64,000 bases of DNA from Umezawaea sp049997955. Lineage in GTDB: Bacteria > Actinomycetota > Actinomycetes > Mycobacteriales > Pseudonocardiaceae. Of the stretch, positions 25,091-33,349 are shown piece after piece. Position 1 is the stretch's first letter. Each line of letters starts with the position of its first letter. The DNA lies in the NCBI GenBank assembly GCA_049997955.1, contig JAEBDY010000019.1, positions 62,001 to 126,000 on the forward strand, written 5' to 3'. The position numbers were made by a program, and so were the translations under genes. The notes under the pieces were generated by a model, which saw only the letters and a program-made list of their open reading frames with translations, made no database searches and had not been told where the DNA came from.

Positions 25091-25290
25091 GCATCCAGGT
25101 GCACCTCGACCGGCTGCTGGAGCAGCGCGGGATGACGCTGGTCGAACTGTCCGAGCGCGTCGGCGTGACCGTGGTCAACCTGTCCGTGCTGAAGAACGGC
25201 CGCGCCAAGGCGATCCGGTTCAGCACGTTGGCGGCGCTGTGCGAGGCGCTCGACTGCCAGCCGGGGGACCTGCTCAGCGAGCGGCGGTGA
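25087..25290 (+). CDS. Small XRE/Cro-type HTH regulator (YozG-like)
   Basis: A 67-residue protein that is almost only a helix-turn-helix domain: VHLDRLLEQRGMTLVELSER, VGVTVVNLSVLKNGRAKAIR, FSTLAALCEALDCQPGDLL. This matches the HTH_26/YozG group. GTG 25087 overlaps the DUF2975 stop. It probably represses its own operon by binding the palindrome at 24416-24468, and may be held or modulated by the membrane partner. Confidence 0.85.
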   Translation: MSIQVHLDRLLEQRGMTLVELSERVGVTVVNLSVLKNGRAKAIRFSTLAALCEALDCQPGDLLSERR

Positions 25291-25322
25291 AGGAGGAGGG
25301 CTGGCGGCGTCGAGCCCCGGAC

Positions 25323-25470
25323 CTACCTCCACAGCGCTTGGCCGACCACCCGCGCCCCGTGGGGGAACGCGGCGGGGTTCGGGCCCGCGAAGTTGAGCCG
25401 GAGGTACGGGCCGGTCGGCTCGGCGGGGAACCACTCGTCGTCGGCGCGACGATCACCCCTTGCATGGGGC
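25323..25470 (-). pseudogene. 3' fragment of a PLP-dependent aminotransferase
   Basis: The minus strand from about 25440 to the stop at 25323 reads DDEWFPAEPTGPYLRLNFAG followed by PNPAAFPHGARVVGQALWR. This is the typical last 40 residues of class I/II (MocR- or AAT-like) aminotransferases. The immediately preceding GVIVAP is in another frame, so a frameshift is present. Nothing upstream continues the enzyme. It is a dead end-piece next to the XRE gene. Confidence 0.45.
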
Positions 25471-25770
25471 TTGGGCTGCGGTGGGGCGGTCGTGTTCCAG
25501 CGTCAAGGCGGCTAGGCGGCCCAGCGGGTGGAACTGGCGGAGGAGTTCGGCGACCACGTCGATATCACGGTCGCGGTCGTCGTCGAGCAGAGTTGGGTCG
25601 ACGCCGACGACGGCGAAGACGATCTCCGCAGCGCGGCAAGCACGAGTTCGCGCGCGATCCAGCACCGGCTCTCCGCCGGGGATCCTCCGCGTCGTCCTTG
25701 CGGTAGGGCGCGGCAGGTCGGCCGGTGTCGCCGGGGGCAGCGCTCCGGTGTCGACCAGGAACCCCGGCAC
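25453..25770 (-). pseudogene. Unassigned coding remnant
   Basis: One minus-strand frame contains VGVDPTLLDDDRDRDIDVVA and AELLRQFHPLGRLAALTLE, which look like genuine helical protein. The flanking residues are Arg/Pro-rich and doubtful, and no start with a ribosome-binding site is seen. I do not recognise the family. It probably represents another broken gene in the decay zone. Confidence 0.25.
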
Positions 25771-25899
25771 GCCGGTGACCCTTGCGGTGGAAGTTGCGCG
25801 GGGCGACCGGCCCGTCCCAGAACTCCTCGAAGACCTCGTAGCTCCGCGCCGGTCCGGCCGTGACGATCAGCGGCCGGACCGGGGAGCTTCACCGATGTT

Positions 25900-26411
25900 C
25901 GATCGGGACACGCCGTTTATGTGAACCACCGGATGCCACAGCCTCCACTTGGCCATGATGGGACGGTGACCAGGACCGACGTCGACGAGCCCAAGCTGTT
26001 CCGTCGTGCCGACTGCGCGGCCGCCCTGTGGATCTCTCCGTTCGAGCTGTGATTGCGGCATCGCTTCGGGAGCTTCGTTCTCTCCGCAGGCACTGACGAG
26101 CACGGGCCGTATTGGTGCATCGAGGCGGTCAACCGGTGGGCGGCGGCCAGCGGGAACCAGCGACTGGTGCACGCCGCCCCTGCAGTCCTGGCCCACGGCG
26201 GAGGCACTGGCCGCCTACTGGGGCGCCCCAAGACGCCCAGGCTGCGTGGTGCAGGTGTGGAGCACCCTCACTGGCAGATCGGCGTGATGCGGAAATTGCC
26301 CGTCAGTGGCACCCCTCTGTGCGTGAACTGCTCGCCAAGTTGCCGGACATCGATGCCCTCGTGCGCGTCCAGTACGACTTCGGCCTCAACGGCCCCGGCC
26401 TGTCCCCCCAA
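25900..26411. other. Decay zone, fragments without an intact gene
   Basis: Plus-strand pieces look protein-like but sit in different frames: LFRRADCAAALWISPFEL then a stop (25966-26052); FGSFVLSAGTDEHGPYWCIE (about 26065-26125); and ELLAKLPDIDALVRVQYDFG then LNGPGLSPQL (about 26324-26415). The last resembles the end of DUF4279-type proteins, but weakly. I read this as one or two small plus-strand genes broken by several frameshifts. Confidence 0.3.
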
Positions 26412-26712
26412 CTGGAGCACGGGTCCGGTCGGGCGGTTTGGTCCTCACGGACCCTGAACCGGTTGACCCTGTCGAAGGTGGCGTTGCCGCAGCCTCCAGA
26501 GGAACCGTTGCCGTCGTTGACCCGGCTGGTGCCGGTGCTGGTCTCGAAGGGTCCGTAGACCCCGTTGCCGTCCTGCTCCATGTCGCAGACCTCGACCCAG
26601 GTGCCGTTCGATGAGGCGTAGTCGCTGCCTCGTAGACCGTGCCCAGGACGCCGACGTCCGCTACAGCGCTCGGCGCGAACATGATCACTGATGCTATTCG
26701 GCGCATATGCAT
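26412..26712 (-). pseudogene. Frameshifted small secreted protein
   Basis: A minus-strand ATG (26712 or 26706) starts MRRIASVIMFAPSAVADVGV, a short signal-like sequence, then VLGTVYEA. After a frame change near 26625 the mature part continues SNGTWVEVCDMEQDGNGVYG, followed by NGSSGGCGNATFDRVNRFRV. Two cysteines and the 'CDMEQDG' pattern are typical of a small secreted hypothetical protein common in actinomycetes. The frameshift and the poor signal peptide indicate a pseudogene. Function unknown. Confidence 0.4.
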
Positions 26713-26904
26713 TGCCGCCAAATCTCGGCAACGTCTCTGCCGACGCGGGCACCTCGCTGCCGGTCCTGGGTAGTTTGCTCACCCTATGCGACGGGGCCGA
26801 GGTGCTGCTCAAGCCGGTCTCGGCTCACTGGTCAACCGGATCGGCGCGAAACCGGCCCTGCACGGCGGTCTGATCGCCCGGGACGACAGGCGCCGCATTC
26901 GGGC

Positions 26905-27262
26905 TCAATTGTCGGCTTCGGTCGGGGGACGACCACTCTGGCGAGTCTGGAGCCGGTGCTTGAACTCTAGCCCTAAGACCATTCTGTCCAACTCATCAAT
27001 TTTACGGCGTATCTCGCCCACAGTCTCCTGGAGCTGCCGTCCTTGACGTCGCCGAGAACGTTGATCGTCCGGCGGTGGCCGTTCCGCCTCCCTCCACCTG
27101 CTGGTGGTACTCCTCGATGCCGTTGAAGAAGCGCCGAATGTCTTGGACCCTTTCGTACAGCCTTATATCCCCGGCGCCGAGGTCCGTGGCCCAGCCATCG
27201 AACCCGTCACCTTCTACCGCCAGAATGGCATCAAGCTCTGCAACTGAACCAGCCGAGGTTTC
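26905..27262 (-). pseudogene. Frameshifted hypothetical protein with a coiled-coil C-terminal half
   Basis: The minus strand reads VAELDAILAVEGDGFDGWAT, DLGAGDIRLYERVQDIRRFF, NGIEEYHQQVEGG in one frame. In a second frame it continues GRQLQETVGEIRRKIDELDR and MVLGLEFKHRLQTRQ to a stop at 26905. The switch is near 27045. The second half has heptad spacing suited to a coiled coil. No Met start is present, because a TGA precedes the readable part at about 27263-27265. I do not recognise the family; it appears to be a broken 110- to 120-residue protein. Confidence 0.4.
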
Positions 27263-27268
27263 CGGAAG

Positions 27269-28090
27269 TCACCGCAGAGGGTGGTGACTCCGCAGAAAGT
27301 CGATCACTGGTGGCCACACGCGCTGAGGGTCGCTGAACGGTGCGGCATGCGCGAGGCCGTCAAGCTCGACATACTGCGCATCGGGGATGGCCTCGGCCAC
27401 CTCCCGCGCCCGGACAGCGAACGTGTCAACGTCGAGCTCGAATCCCATCACGAGGCACGGCGTCGTTACTGCCCCCAATGACGGCAGCCGATCCGTGTAC
27501 GTGGCAATGAAGGTGCCCGCCCGCTGTCTCCTGCGCGGGTCGGGGCGTCCTGTCCATTCGTTCTGCGTCGCACGCATACGCGCAACGAAGTTGTCATCGG
27601 CCAAGCGCTCTGGTGGGAACGCTGTCAGCAGCGCCATGGCGAGGCGCACGCTGTCCACGTCGTCTTCTCCATACGCGAGGCGGTCCCAGGATTGCTGGAG
27701 CGTCTTGTCGATCTCATTCTGTCGCCCGTAGGTGGCCAGCAATGCCGCACAGTTCACGGCCTCACGGGAGGCGAGCACCACTTCCTGGGCGATCGCGGCC
27801 CCCTGCGACCAGCCCACCAACGCAACAGGTTCACGACGACGCGCCAGGAACTCTACGACGCACCCAACGACGCTGCGCCAGTCCGACCTCGCCGGCCGAT
27901 GCTCGAACGTGGTGACTCGATAGCCCAGCTCCAGCAGCTCATCGCGCACGACGGCCGACCAGCTCACGGGGTCCGCAAGAGGGTTGCTCAGGAACACCAC
28001 CTCGGGGCCGAACCCCCAGCTGTGAACGACCCCGAGCTCATCCTCCGACTGGTCCGTTGCCACGAAACAAAGCCTGTCACACTGCTCCAT
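27269..28090 (-). CDS. Alpha/beta hydrolase
   Basis: About 273 residues. The fold is recognisable from VVFLSNPLADPVSWSAVVRD (oxyanion-hole region), the nucleophile elbow VALVGWSQGAAIAQEVVL with Ser in GWSQGA, the acid-strand region CLVMGFELDVDTF, and the catalytic His in ELDGLAHAAPF. Substrate is unknown. ATG 28090 is preferred; GTG 28126 in the same frame is an alternative that adds 12 residues. The gene is isolated between decayed fragments and an A/T-richer gap, and converges on the broken gene at 26905-27262. It shows no link to either biosynthetic cluster. Confidence 0.7.
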   Translation of the reverse strand: MEQCDRLCFVATDQSEDELGVVHSWGFGPEVVFLSNPLADPVSWSAVVRDELLELGYRVTTFEHRPARSDWRSVVGCVVEFLARRREPVALVGWSQGAAIAQEVVLASREAVNCAALLATYGRQNEIDKTLQQSWDRLAYGEDDVDSVRLAMALLTAFPPERLADDNFVARMRATQNEWTGRPDPRRRQRAGTFIATYTDRLPSLGAVTTPCLVMGFELDVDTFAVRAREVAEAIPDAQYVELDGLAHAAPFSDPQRVWPPVIDFLRSHHPLR

Positions 28091-28754
28091 CCACGACGCG
28101 TGAGGTTGTTCCCGAAGACCGGACACCGGATTTCATGCCACGAGGGCGAGAGCTCGACGGCAGCCGACACGGAATTCACACGGGGTCCGTGTCGAGTGTC
28201 GAATGTAGACGGTGGTGGTTTTAGTATCCCAGATAAGCAAAAATGTCTCGCTGGCCGTCATCGCGTGTGGCCCAGACTGACACCGATCTCGGTCTTGAGT
28301 TGGACGTAGGCGCACAAAAGTTGTCGATCACGGTCTTTTCCGTACAGCCATCGGGACGTATCGTAAGGACGCGACAAGACCCGCTCGTGGAATCCGGATC
28401 ACCCGAAAAATATAATAACCAACGCTGACAGTCCGGACAACACCGTCTCTATTGGAGAATCGACGGACATAGCAAGATCATGATCGCTAACAGCTACCCG
28501 ACGTCACCACCGACTATGAGCCAGAGCCGAATGTTTACAGTTCCCGTCGTTCGCCCCTACCTGCAAGAAGGTTGCTGCCATGCGGAGGACCTTGCCCAAA
28601 AAGGCAACTTTAGGTGGCCAGTGCCCCTTCCTGCAGAGGGTTGCTCGTAGGACTGCGCGCTGTGGCCATACTGTTGGCGTATGGCGAGATCGTCGTCGGG
28701 TCCTTCGTCTGCTTTCGGTAACTCCCACATTGTCGGACGTCTTGGGGTCGAGCT
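28091..28754. other. Non-coding, A/T-richer gap
   Basis: About 660 bases between the divergently oriented hydrolase and the TRIC-like gene. It contains stretches such as AAAAATATAATAACC near 28406 that are unusual for this genome. It must carry both promoters. I looked for a riboswitch in front of the membrane-protein gene and found no convincing conserved core. A lower GC content suggests foreign or decayed DNA. Confidence 0.4.
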
Positions 28755-29600
28755 GTGTTCGTGGTCATGGAAGTTCTGGGCATCTTGGCTTTCGCGCTCG
28801 CGGGCGCCATGGATGCTGCACGGTCACGTCTGGACCTGTTCGGAATCGGCACGGCGGCGATCCTCACCGCGATCGGCGGTGGCGTGCTGCGGGACGTCCT
28901 CCTCGGGGTCGAGCCACCGATCGGGTTGCTGACCGCGTGGTACTTCGTGGCCAGCTTGGTGATAGCGGCGATTGTGGTCCTCTGGTACCCGCGGCTGTGG
29001 CGGTTCGACATGCCCGTGCAGTTCTGCGACGCGGTCGGACTGGCCATGTTCGCCATCACCGGCGCGACCAGGGCGATGGAGTACGGTACGCCGGTCTACG
29101 TGGCCGGCATCATCGGCATGATCAACGCTGTCGGTGGTGGCCTGATGCGCGAGGTCCTGGTCATGAGAGTGCCGACGGTGCTGCACAAGGAGATCTACGC
29201 GTTGCCCGCGTTCGGTGGTGGGATCCTCGTAGGACTCGGGTTCACCCTGCATCTGTCCCCCGAGGTCGTGGCGGTCGTGACTGTGCCGGTGGTGGTCATC
29301 GTGCGGATGTTGGCGGTGGTCCGGAAATGGAACCTCCCGACGGCGCGGATTCCCCAGACCCGGAACGTGCCTTCACGCGAACAGCGGCCTGGTCCAGTTC
29401 GGTCGGGGCCAGCCTTGCGCAGGCAGGAGGATGTCGAACGCACGCTCGAAATGTTTCCTGTCCTGCCCGGTAGGCAGGTCATCGGCCAACGAACGGCGCA
29501 GCATCCGCACGGCAAGCGGGTTGCCCTGGGCGCGATGCCTCAAGCCCAGCCTCGTCGGACCGGCCGCCCGTATGACGGGCGGCCGAGGATGACCAAGTGA
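28755..29600 (+). CDS. TRIC-like (UPF0126) membrane protein with an abnormal C-terminal extension
   Basis: A 281-residue frame from GTG 28755 (GGGG eight bases upstream). Residues 1-205 are a standard UPF0126/trimeric intracellular cation channel protein: two repeats of three helices, each with a glycine-rich signature (GIGTAAILTAIGGGVLRDVL and GIIGMINAVGGGLMREVL). The family normally ends at about 205-220 residues. Here the frame continues for about 75 hydrophilic, Arg/Pro-rich residues to 29600. That DNA looks better as the antisense of a minus-strand remnant (29373-29621), so the natural stop has probably been lost by a rearrangement. Transport role inferred from family only. Confidence 0.7.
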   Translation: MFVVMEVLGILAFALAGAMDAARSRLDLFGIGTAAILTAIGGGVLRDVLLGVEPPIGLLTAWYFVASLVIAAIVVLWYPRLWRFDMPVQFCDAVGLAMFAITGATRAMEYGTPVYVAGIIGMINAVGGGLMREVLVMRVPTVLHKEIYALPAFGGGILVGLGFTLHLSPEVVAVVTVPVVVIVRMLAVVRKWNLPTARIPQTRNVPSREQRPGPVRSGPALRRQEDVERTLEMFPVLPGRQVIGQRTAQHPHGKRVALGAMPQAQPRRTGRPYDGRPRMTK

Positions 29601-29621
29601 TATGGGGTTTCCGCAGGACAA
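29373..29621 (-). pseudogene. Unassigned 3' gene remnant, antisense to the TRIC-like extension
   Basis: The minus frame ends GNPLAVRMLRRSLADDLPTG, QDRKHFERAFDILLPAQGWP and RPNWTRPLFA. It reads more like protein than the plus-strand translation of the same bases. The upstream part is doubtful and no family was recognised. It may be the C-terminal end of a gene brought next to the TRIC-like gene by deletion. Confidence 0.25.
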
Positions 29622-30157
29622 CGTATGAGGCTTCCATCAGCACATGTCATGCGTATTTTGAGCCGAAAGTGTTTGGTCGCCTACATGATGCGGACGTGCG
29701 GGGCTCGGAAATAGCTGCGAACGATGTGTGGTTGGCGCTGGCGGCGGGGCAGGAAGCGTTGGGTCTCGTGGCCGAGTCGATCCACGTTCCGAACCCGTGA
29801 GGCGCTGACGTTGCGTTTGAGGTCGGCGATAGGCTCCACCATCACGGCACAGTGCGGACGCCAGGAAGTTGGTCGTCTCTATCGGTGGCAGGCCGTCGTC
29901 GAGGCTGCGAAGTCGTGTGTAGATCGCGCGCATCGTGGCCCGGACGGGGATGTATTGCCCACCTGCCGCGCGTTCCAGGACCGTCAGGGTTGGCCAATGT
30001 GGTGGTGATCTTCTCGGCGGTCTTCGACTTCGTCTTCGCTTTGGTGGTCGCGACGACGGGTTGGCCGCTGGTTGGCGCGGTGCTCGGAGAGTTGGACGCA
30101 GTGCTGCTGCACCCGTGAAGAGTTGCAGCGGCCAGCACGAATGTGCTCCCTCGGAAG
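29622..30157. other. Decay zone without a supported gene
   Basis: Short frames occur on both strands, for example minus-strand TMRAIYTRLRSLDDGLPPIE around 29860-29940, but no frame is intact or assignable. The segment probably consists of eroded transposase or other accessory sequence. Confidence 0.3.
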
Positions 30158-30874
30158 TCAGAAGACGCGGTCGGCGACGTGGACCCGTTCGGTTGCTTCG
30201 AGCGCGCGGCGAAGCTCGGCGGCCGGAACGGGGCCGGCGGGAGCTTGCATCATCTGTTCGCCGGGCGTGGCGGGGTCGGCGAGGTAGAGGCGGGTGTAGG
30301 CCGTGGTCTCCGGTTCGATGCGCCAGCTCTGTGCCAGCGTGCCGGCGTCGACGGTGTCGTAGCCGAGCTGGTGGATCAGTGTTGCCGCGGCGGTCTTCGC
30401 GTCGGCGTCGTCACCGGCGATCGGCAGCGCGCTGCGGTCGGGGGCGTCGGTGGGGCGGGCCAACTGGGGGATGTGGTGGGCCATGATGTTGTTGAACGCA
30501 TTGACCAGTCGTGCGCCGTGGAAGTGGCGGTGGATCAGCTCGCTGGTGGTGATCTTGTCCTGGTCCAGTTCGGCGATCCGGCCGTCGCGGGACGGGTAGT
30601 AGTTGCTGGTGTCGAGCACGATCTTGTCGTTTAGCAAGTCCGCGGGAATGGCGGCGTGCGCAGTCAGGGGGACGGACAGCAGGATGAGGTCACCGGCGTG
30701 GGCTGCCTGCTCGACGGTGCCGGGGGTGGCCAGCGGGCCCAGTTCGGCGATGAGGCCGGTGAGGCTTTCCGGCCCTCGGGAGTTGGCCACGACAACCGGG
30801 ATACCTGCCGTTACCGCGAGGCGCGCGACGGCTGCGCCGATGTTTCCGCTTCCGATGATGCCAACGGTGGGCAT
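30158..30874 (-). CDS. NADPH-dependent F420 reductase-like dehydrogenase
   Basis: A 238-residue protein. It opens MPTVGIIGSGNIGAAVARLA, the GxGxxG dinucleotide-binding loop, followed by VVVANSRGPESL, whose Ser-Arg after the second strand suits NADP(H). It has the family segments ADLLNDKIVLDTSNYYP, RLVNAFNNIMAHHI and PIAGDDADAKTAA. Homologues are annotated 'NADPH-dependent F420 reductase' or NAD(P)-binding oxidoreductase, although many do not act on F420. The ATG at 30874 follows CAGGACCAGAC. It lies behind a strong inverted repeat (31010-31036) resembling repeats in front of the TetR/monooxygenase pair, so all are probably controlled by the same TetR protein. Confidence 0.8.
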   Translation of the reverse strand: MPTVGIIGSGNIGAAVARLAVTAGIPVVVANSRGPESLTGLIAELGPLATPGTVEQAAHAGDLILLSVPLTAHAAIPADLLNDKIVLDTSNYYPSRDGRIAELDQDKITTSELIHRHFHGARLVNAFNNIMAHHIPQLARPTDAPDRSALPIAGDDADAKTAAATLIHQLGYDTVDAGTLAQSWRIEPETTAYTRLYLADPATPGEQMMQAPAGPVPAAELRRALEATERVHVADRVF

Positions 30875-31186
30875 GTCTGGTCCTGCTTCCTGTTGATGGC
30901 GGCGTCCGCTTCGTGAGGCGGTTCTTCAGCGGTGCGACGTGAGTCGCCTGGGCCGGGACGCCGGCGGTGCTCCCCAAGGTATTGGGAGGCAGCCTCCGCT
31001 TCTCTGCAAACGATACGGAGGCGGTCTCCGTATCGTCAACGTGATGCATTCGACGCCGGCCCGGTCGCGCTGGAAGTCCTCGGAGCGGCTCGTCCGGGCG
31101 GACGTCGGACGATCGAGATCCGACAGGCGATGTCAACGCCGACCCGTACGCACCCGTGCCGGGGTGCGGATCGATGGGAGTCGGTC
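30875..31186. promoter_or_regulatory. Promoter region of the F420-reductase-like gene
   Basis: About 310 bases between the start of the dehydrogenase gene and the stop of tetR, both on the minus strand. No gene is evident. The key element is the 11-bp-arm inverted repeat at 31010-31036, 136 bases upstream of the dehydrogenase start. Confidence 0.5.
31010..31036. promoter_or_regulatory. Candidate TetR operator, 11-bp perfect arms
   Basis: ACGATACGGAG, spacer GCGGT, CTCCGTATCGT: a perfect inverted repeat. Partly matching elements with the same ACGGA/TCCGT core occur in front of the tetR and monooxygenase genes (31823-31876). The shared core and the adjacent TetR gene make it a likely operator. 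Confidence 0.6.
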
Positions 31187-31798
31187 TCAACGTCGAGGAT
31201 TCGGCGCTGCCGCTGCGGGGGTGGCCCAACCGGTGCGCATCAAGGCGCTCAGCGCCTGGGGCGAGGACTCGTCGGCCATCGCGGCGCCGCGTACCCAGCT
31301 CGTGGCCAGCACGCCCAGGAACAGGTCGCGGCCGCACACCTCGGGACGGGCACCCCCGTCGCGTTGGGCTGCGTGGAGAAATTCGTCGGTGGTGGTGATG
31401 TAGCCCTGGCAGGTGAGGGCCAGTGGCGAGGCGTCCTCGGCGGCCGCTGCTCGCAGCGGTTCGGGCAGGCCGTCGAAGGCGGTGGCCCACTCGCCGAGCG
31501 CGTCCAGCCAGAGGGTGAGCGCGGCGGTGGTGTCCCGCTCGTCCTGGCGGATGGCGTCGCGACGTGCCACCAACTCCTCCGCGCGTGCGTGGAGCAGGGC
31601 GGCCAGCAGTGTCTCCCGGTTGGGGAAGTGCCGGTAGAGGGTTCCCGCCCCGACGCCGGCGCGCTTGGCGATGGCCTCCAGCGAACTGGCGACGCCGTGC
31701 TCCGAGAAGTGCTGCTCGGCGACCTGCAGCAGATGCATCCGGTTGCGCTGCTTGTCCGTGCGCGGCCGGCGTCCGCTTGTTCCCGTGCTCCCGGTCAC
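31187..31798 (-). CDS. TetR-family transcriptional repressor
   Basis: A 203-residue protein. The N-terminal DNA-binding domain is RMHLLQVAEQHFSEHGVASS, LEAIAKRAGVGAGTLYRHFP, NRETLLAALL, a canonical TetR HTH. The remaining residues form the helical ligand domain, including TLWLDALGEWATAFDGLPEP. GTG 31798 follows a GGAG. It is divergent from an NtaA-type flavin monooxygenase and upstream of an F420-reductase-like gene on the same strand. ACGGAG-type inverted repeats flank both. It probably represses these oxidoreductases and the MFS pump until a ligand is sensed. Confidence 0.9.
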   Translation of the reverse strand: MTGSTGTSGRRPRTDKQRNRMHLLQVAEQHFSEHGVASSLEAIAKRAGVGAGTLYRHFPNRETLLAALLHARAEELVARRDAIRQDERDTTAALTLWLDALGEWATAFDGLPEPLRAAAAEDASPLALTCQGYITTTDEFLHAAQRDGGARPEVCGRDLFLGVLATSWVRGAAMADESSPQALSALMRTGWATPAAAAPNPRR

Positions 31799-31822
31799 TT
31801 CTCCACGTCCTTCCTTGGAAAA

Positions 31823-31876
31823 ACGGATACAGCCTCCGTATGGTGATGCAGACTAAACGGAGACTACCTCCTCATT
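31823..31876. promoter_or_regulatory. Two candidate TetR operator copies between tetR and the monooxygenase
   Basis: ACGGATACAGCCTCCGTAT at 31823-31841 and a second element starting AAACGGAGACTACCTCC at 31855. Both keep the ACGGA...TCC core of the perfect repeat at 31010-31036. They lie between the divergent starts at 31798 and 31957, where a repressor would control both directions. Confidence 0.5.
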
Positions 31877-31956
31877 GTTGGGATGACGAGTTCCGCCCGG
31901 CCGGGCGACAGCTGCGCAAGCAATCTCCGGACCCACACCCAGTCGAAGGACATGCC

Positions 31957-33303
31957 GTGACCGCACCGCAGATGCTCCTGGCCATCCAGATCGCCAACGG
32001 CTACGGGGCTCAGCCCGGGGCCTGGCGCATGCCCGGCGTGGACCCGTCCAGCTACACCGACATGGACACCATCGTCCGGTACGCGCAGGCGGCCGAACGA
32101 GGAAAGATCCAGCTCGTCTTCCTGGCCGACACCCCTGCCCTCACCGCCGACCTCCATCGCGAGACCCCGCAGCACGCCATCGACCCGCTGGTCGTGCTGA
32201 CGTCGATGGCACGCGGCACCGAGCGAATCGGTCTGGTCGCCACTGGCTCAACGACGTTCAACGAGCCGTACACGATCGCGCGGCAGTTCAAGGCCTTGGA
32301 CGTGGTCAGCCACGGCCGGGCCGGCTGGAACGCGGTCACCACCTCGACCCCGGCCGCCGCGGCGAACTTCGGCGGCGTGGTGCCGCCGCGTGCGGAGAAG
32401 TACGAGCGCGCCCACGAGGTCGTGCAGGTGGTGCAGGCGCTGTGGGGCAGCTGGGAACGCGACGCGTGGGTCCGTGATGTCACCGGCAGGCGGTTCGCCG
32501 ACATGAGCAAGATCCAACCGGTCAACCTCGGCGGCCGCTACGTCGCCTCCCGCGGACCGCTGCCCATTCCGCCGTCCGAGCAGGGCCAGCCGGTCGTCTT
32601 CCAGGCCGGCGGCGGGGAGAACGGCCTCGAACTGGCGGCCCGCTACGCCACCGGCGTCTACGCCAACCCCTTCACCATCGAGGAAGGCCGCGCACACCGG
32701 ACGGCGCTGCGGGACGCGGCCGAACGCGTCGGGCGGAACCCCGACGAGATCAAGCTGTTCGCAGGCTTCATGCCCACCGTCGCCCCCACCAAGCGAGCCG
32801 CCCTGGACCGGCGGCGCCTCTTGGACGAGTCGGTCGACCTGCACCAGCGGGTGGGCTACCTCGGGGCCATGCTCGGCCTGCGGCTGAACCCCGGCCGGCT
32901 CGACGAACCGCTCACCGCACGGCAGCTCACCGATGCCCGTCCCAGCCCGGCCGACCCGCGCTCGGCGCACGCGCTGCACGTGGTCCGCGAGGGTTGGTCG
33001 CTGCGCGACGTGCTGGCCCACGGGGTCATCGACTACCACCCGGTCGTACCCGGCACCGCCGCCGAGGTCGCCGATCACATGCAGCAGTGGTTCGAGGCCG
33101 GCGCCTGCGACGGCTTCTCCCTGGCCATCGACGTCTACCACGACGGCATCGACGCCTTCGTCGACGAGGTCATCCCGCTACTGCAGGAACGCGGTGTGTT
33201 CCACCTCGACTACGCCGGCACCACCCTGCGCGAGCACCTCGGCGCACCCGCTCAGTACGGGCTCGACCCCCGCCTGACCGAAACGACGTCCGCGGTCAGC
33301 TGA
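31957..33303 (+). CDS. NtaA/SnaA/DszA-family FMNH2-dependent monooxygenase
   Basis: A 448-residue flavin-dependent monooxygenase of the bacterial-luciferase superfamily. Characteristic segments are LAIQIANGYGAQPGAWR, RYAQAAERGKIQLVFLAD, HGRAGWNAVTT and EKYERAHEVVQVVQALWGSW, plus VVFQAGGGENGLELAARYA. NtaA-type enzymes use reduced FMN from a separate reductase to attack nitrilotriacetate, EDTA, sulfones and similar compounds; the substrate here is unknown. GTG 31957 is six bases after AAGGA, which makes it preferable to the upstream in-frame codons. It is followed by an MFS pump and preceded by a divergent TetR gene with operator-like repeats. This looks like an inducible detoxification or catabolic unit. 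Confidence 0.85.
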   Translation: MTAPQMLLAIQIANGYGAQPGAWRMPGVDPSSYTDMDTIVRYAQAAERGKIQLVFLADTPALTADLHRETPQHAIDPLVVLTSMARGTERIGLVATGSTTFNEPYTIARQFKALDVVSHGRAGWNAVTTSTPAAAANFGGVVPPRAEKYERAHEVVQVVQALWGSWERDAWVRDVTGRRFADMSKIQPVNLGGRYVASRGPLPIPPSEQGQPVVFQAGGGENGLELAARYATGVYANPFTIEEGRAHRTALRDAAERVGRNPDEIKLFAGFMPTVAPTKRAALDRRRLLDESVDLHQRVGYLGAMLGLRLNPGRLDEPLTARQLTDARPSPADPRSAHALHVVREGWSLRDVLAHGVIDYHPVVPGTAAEVADHMQQWFEAGACDGFSLAIDVYHDGIDAFVDEVIPLLQERGVFHLDYAGTTLREHLGAPAQYGLDPRLTETTSAVS

Positions 33304-33349
33304 GGGCTGCCGCCCCGCATCGACTCGATACATGAACAGAGAGACGCAC

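Noticed and set aside
28500..28754. Possible glycine riboswitch in front of the TRIC-like gene
   Set aside because: Such riboswitches occur before TRIC genes in other bacteria, but the conserved core sequences could not be found here.
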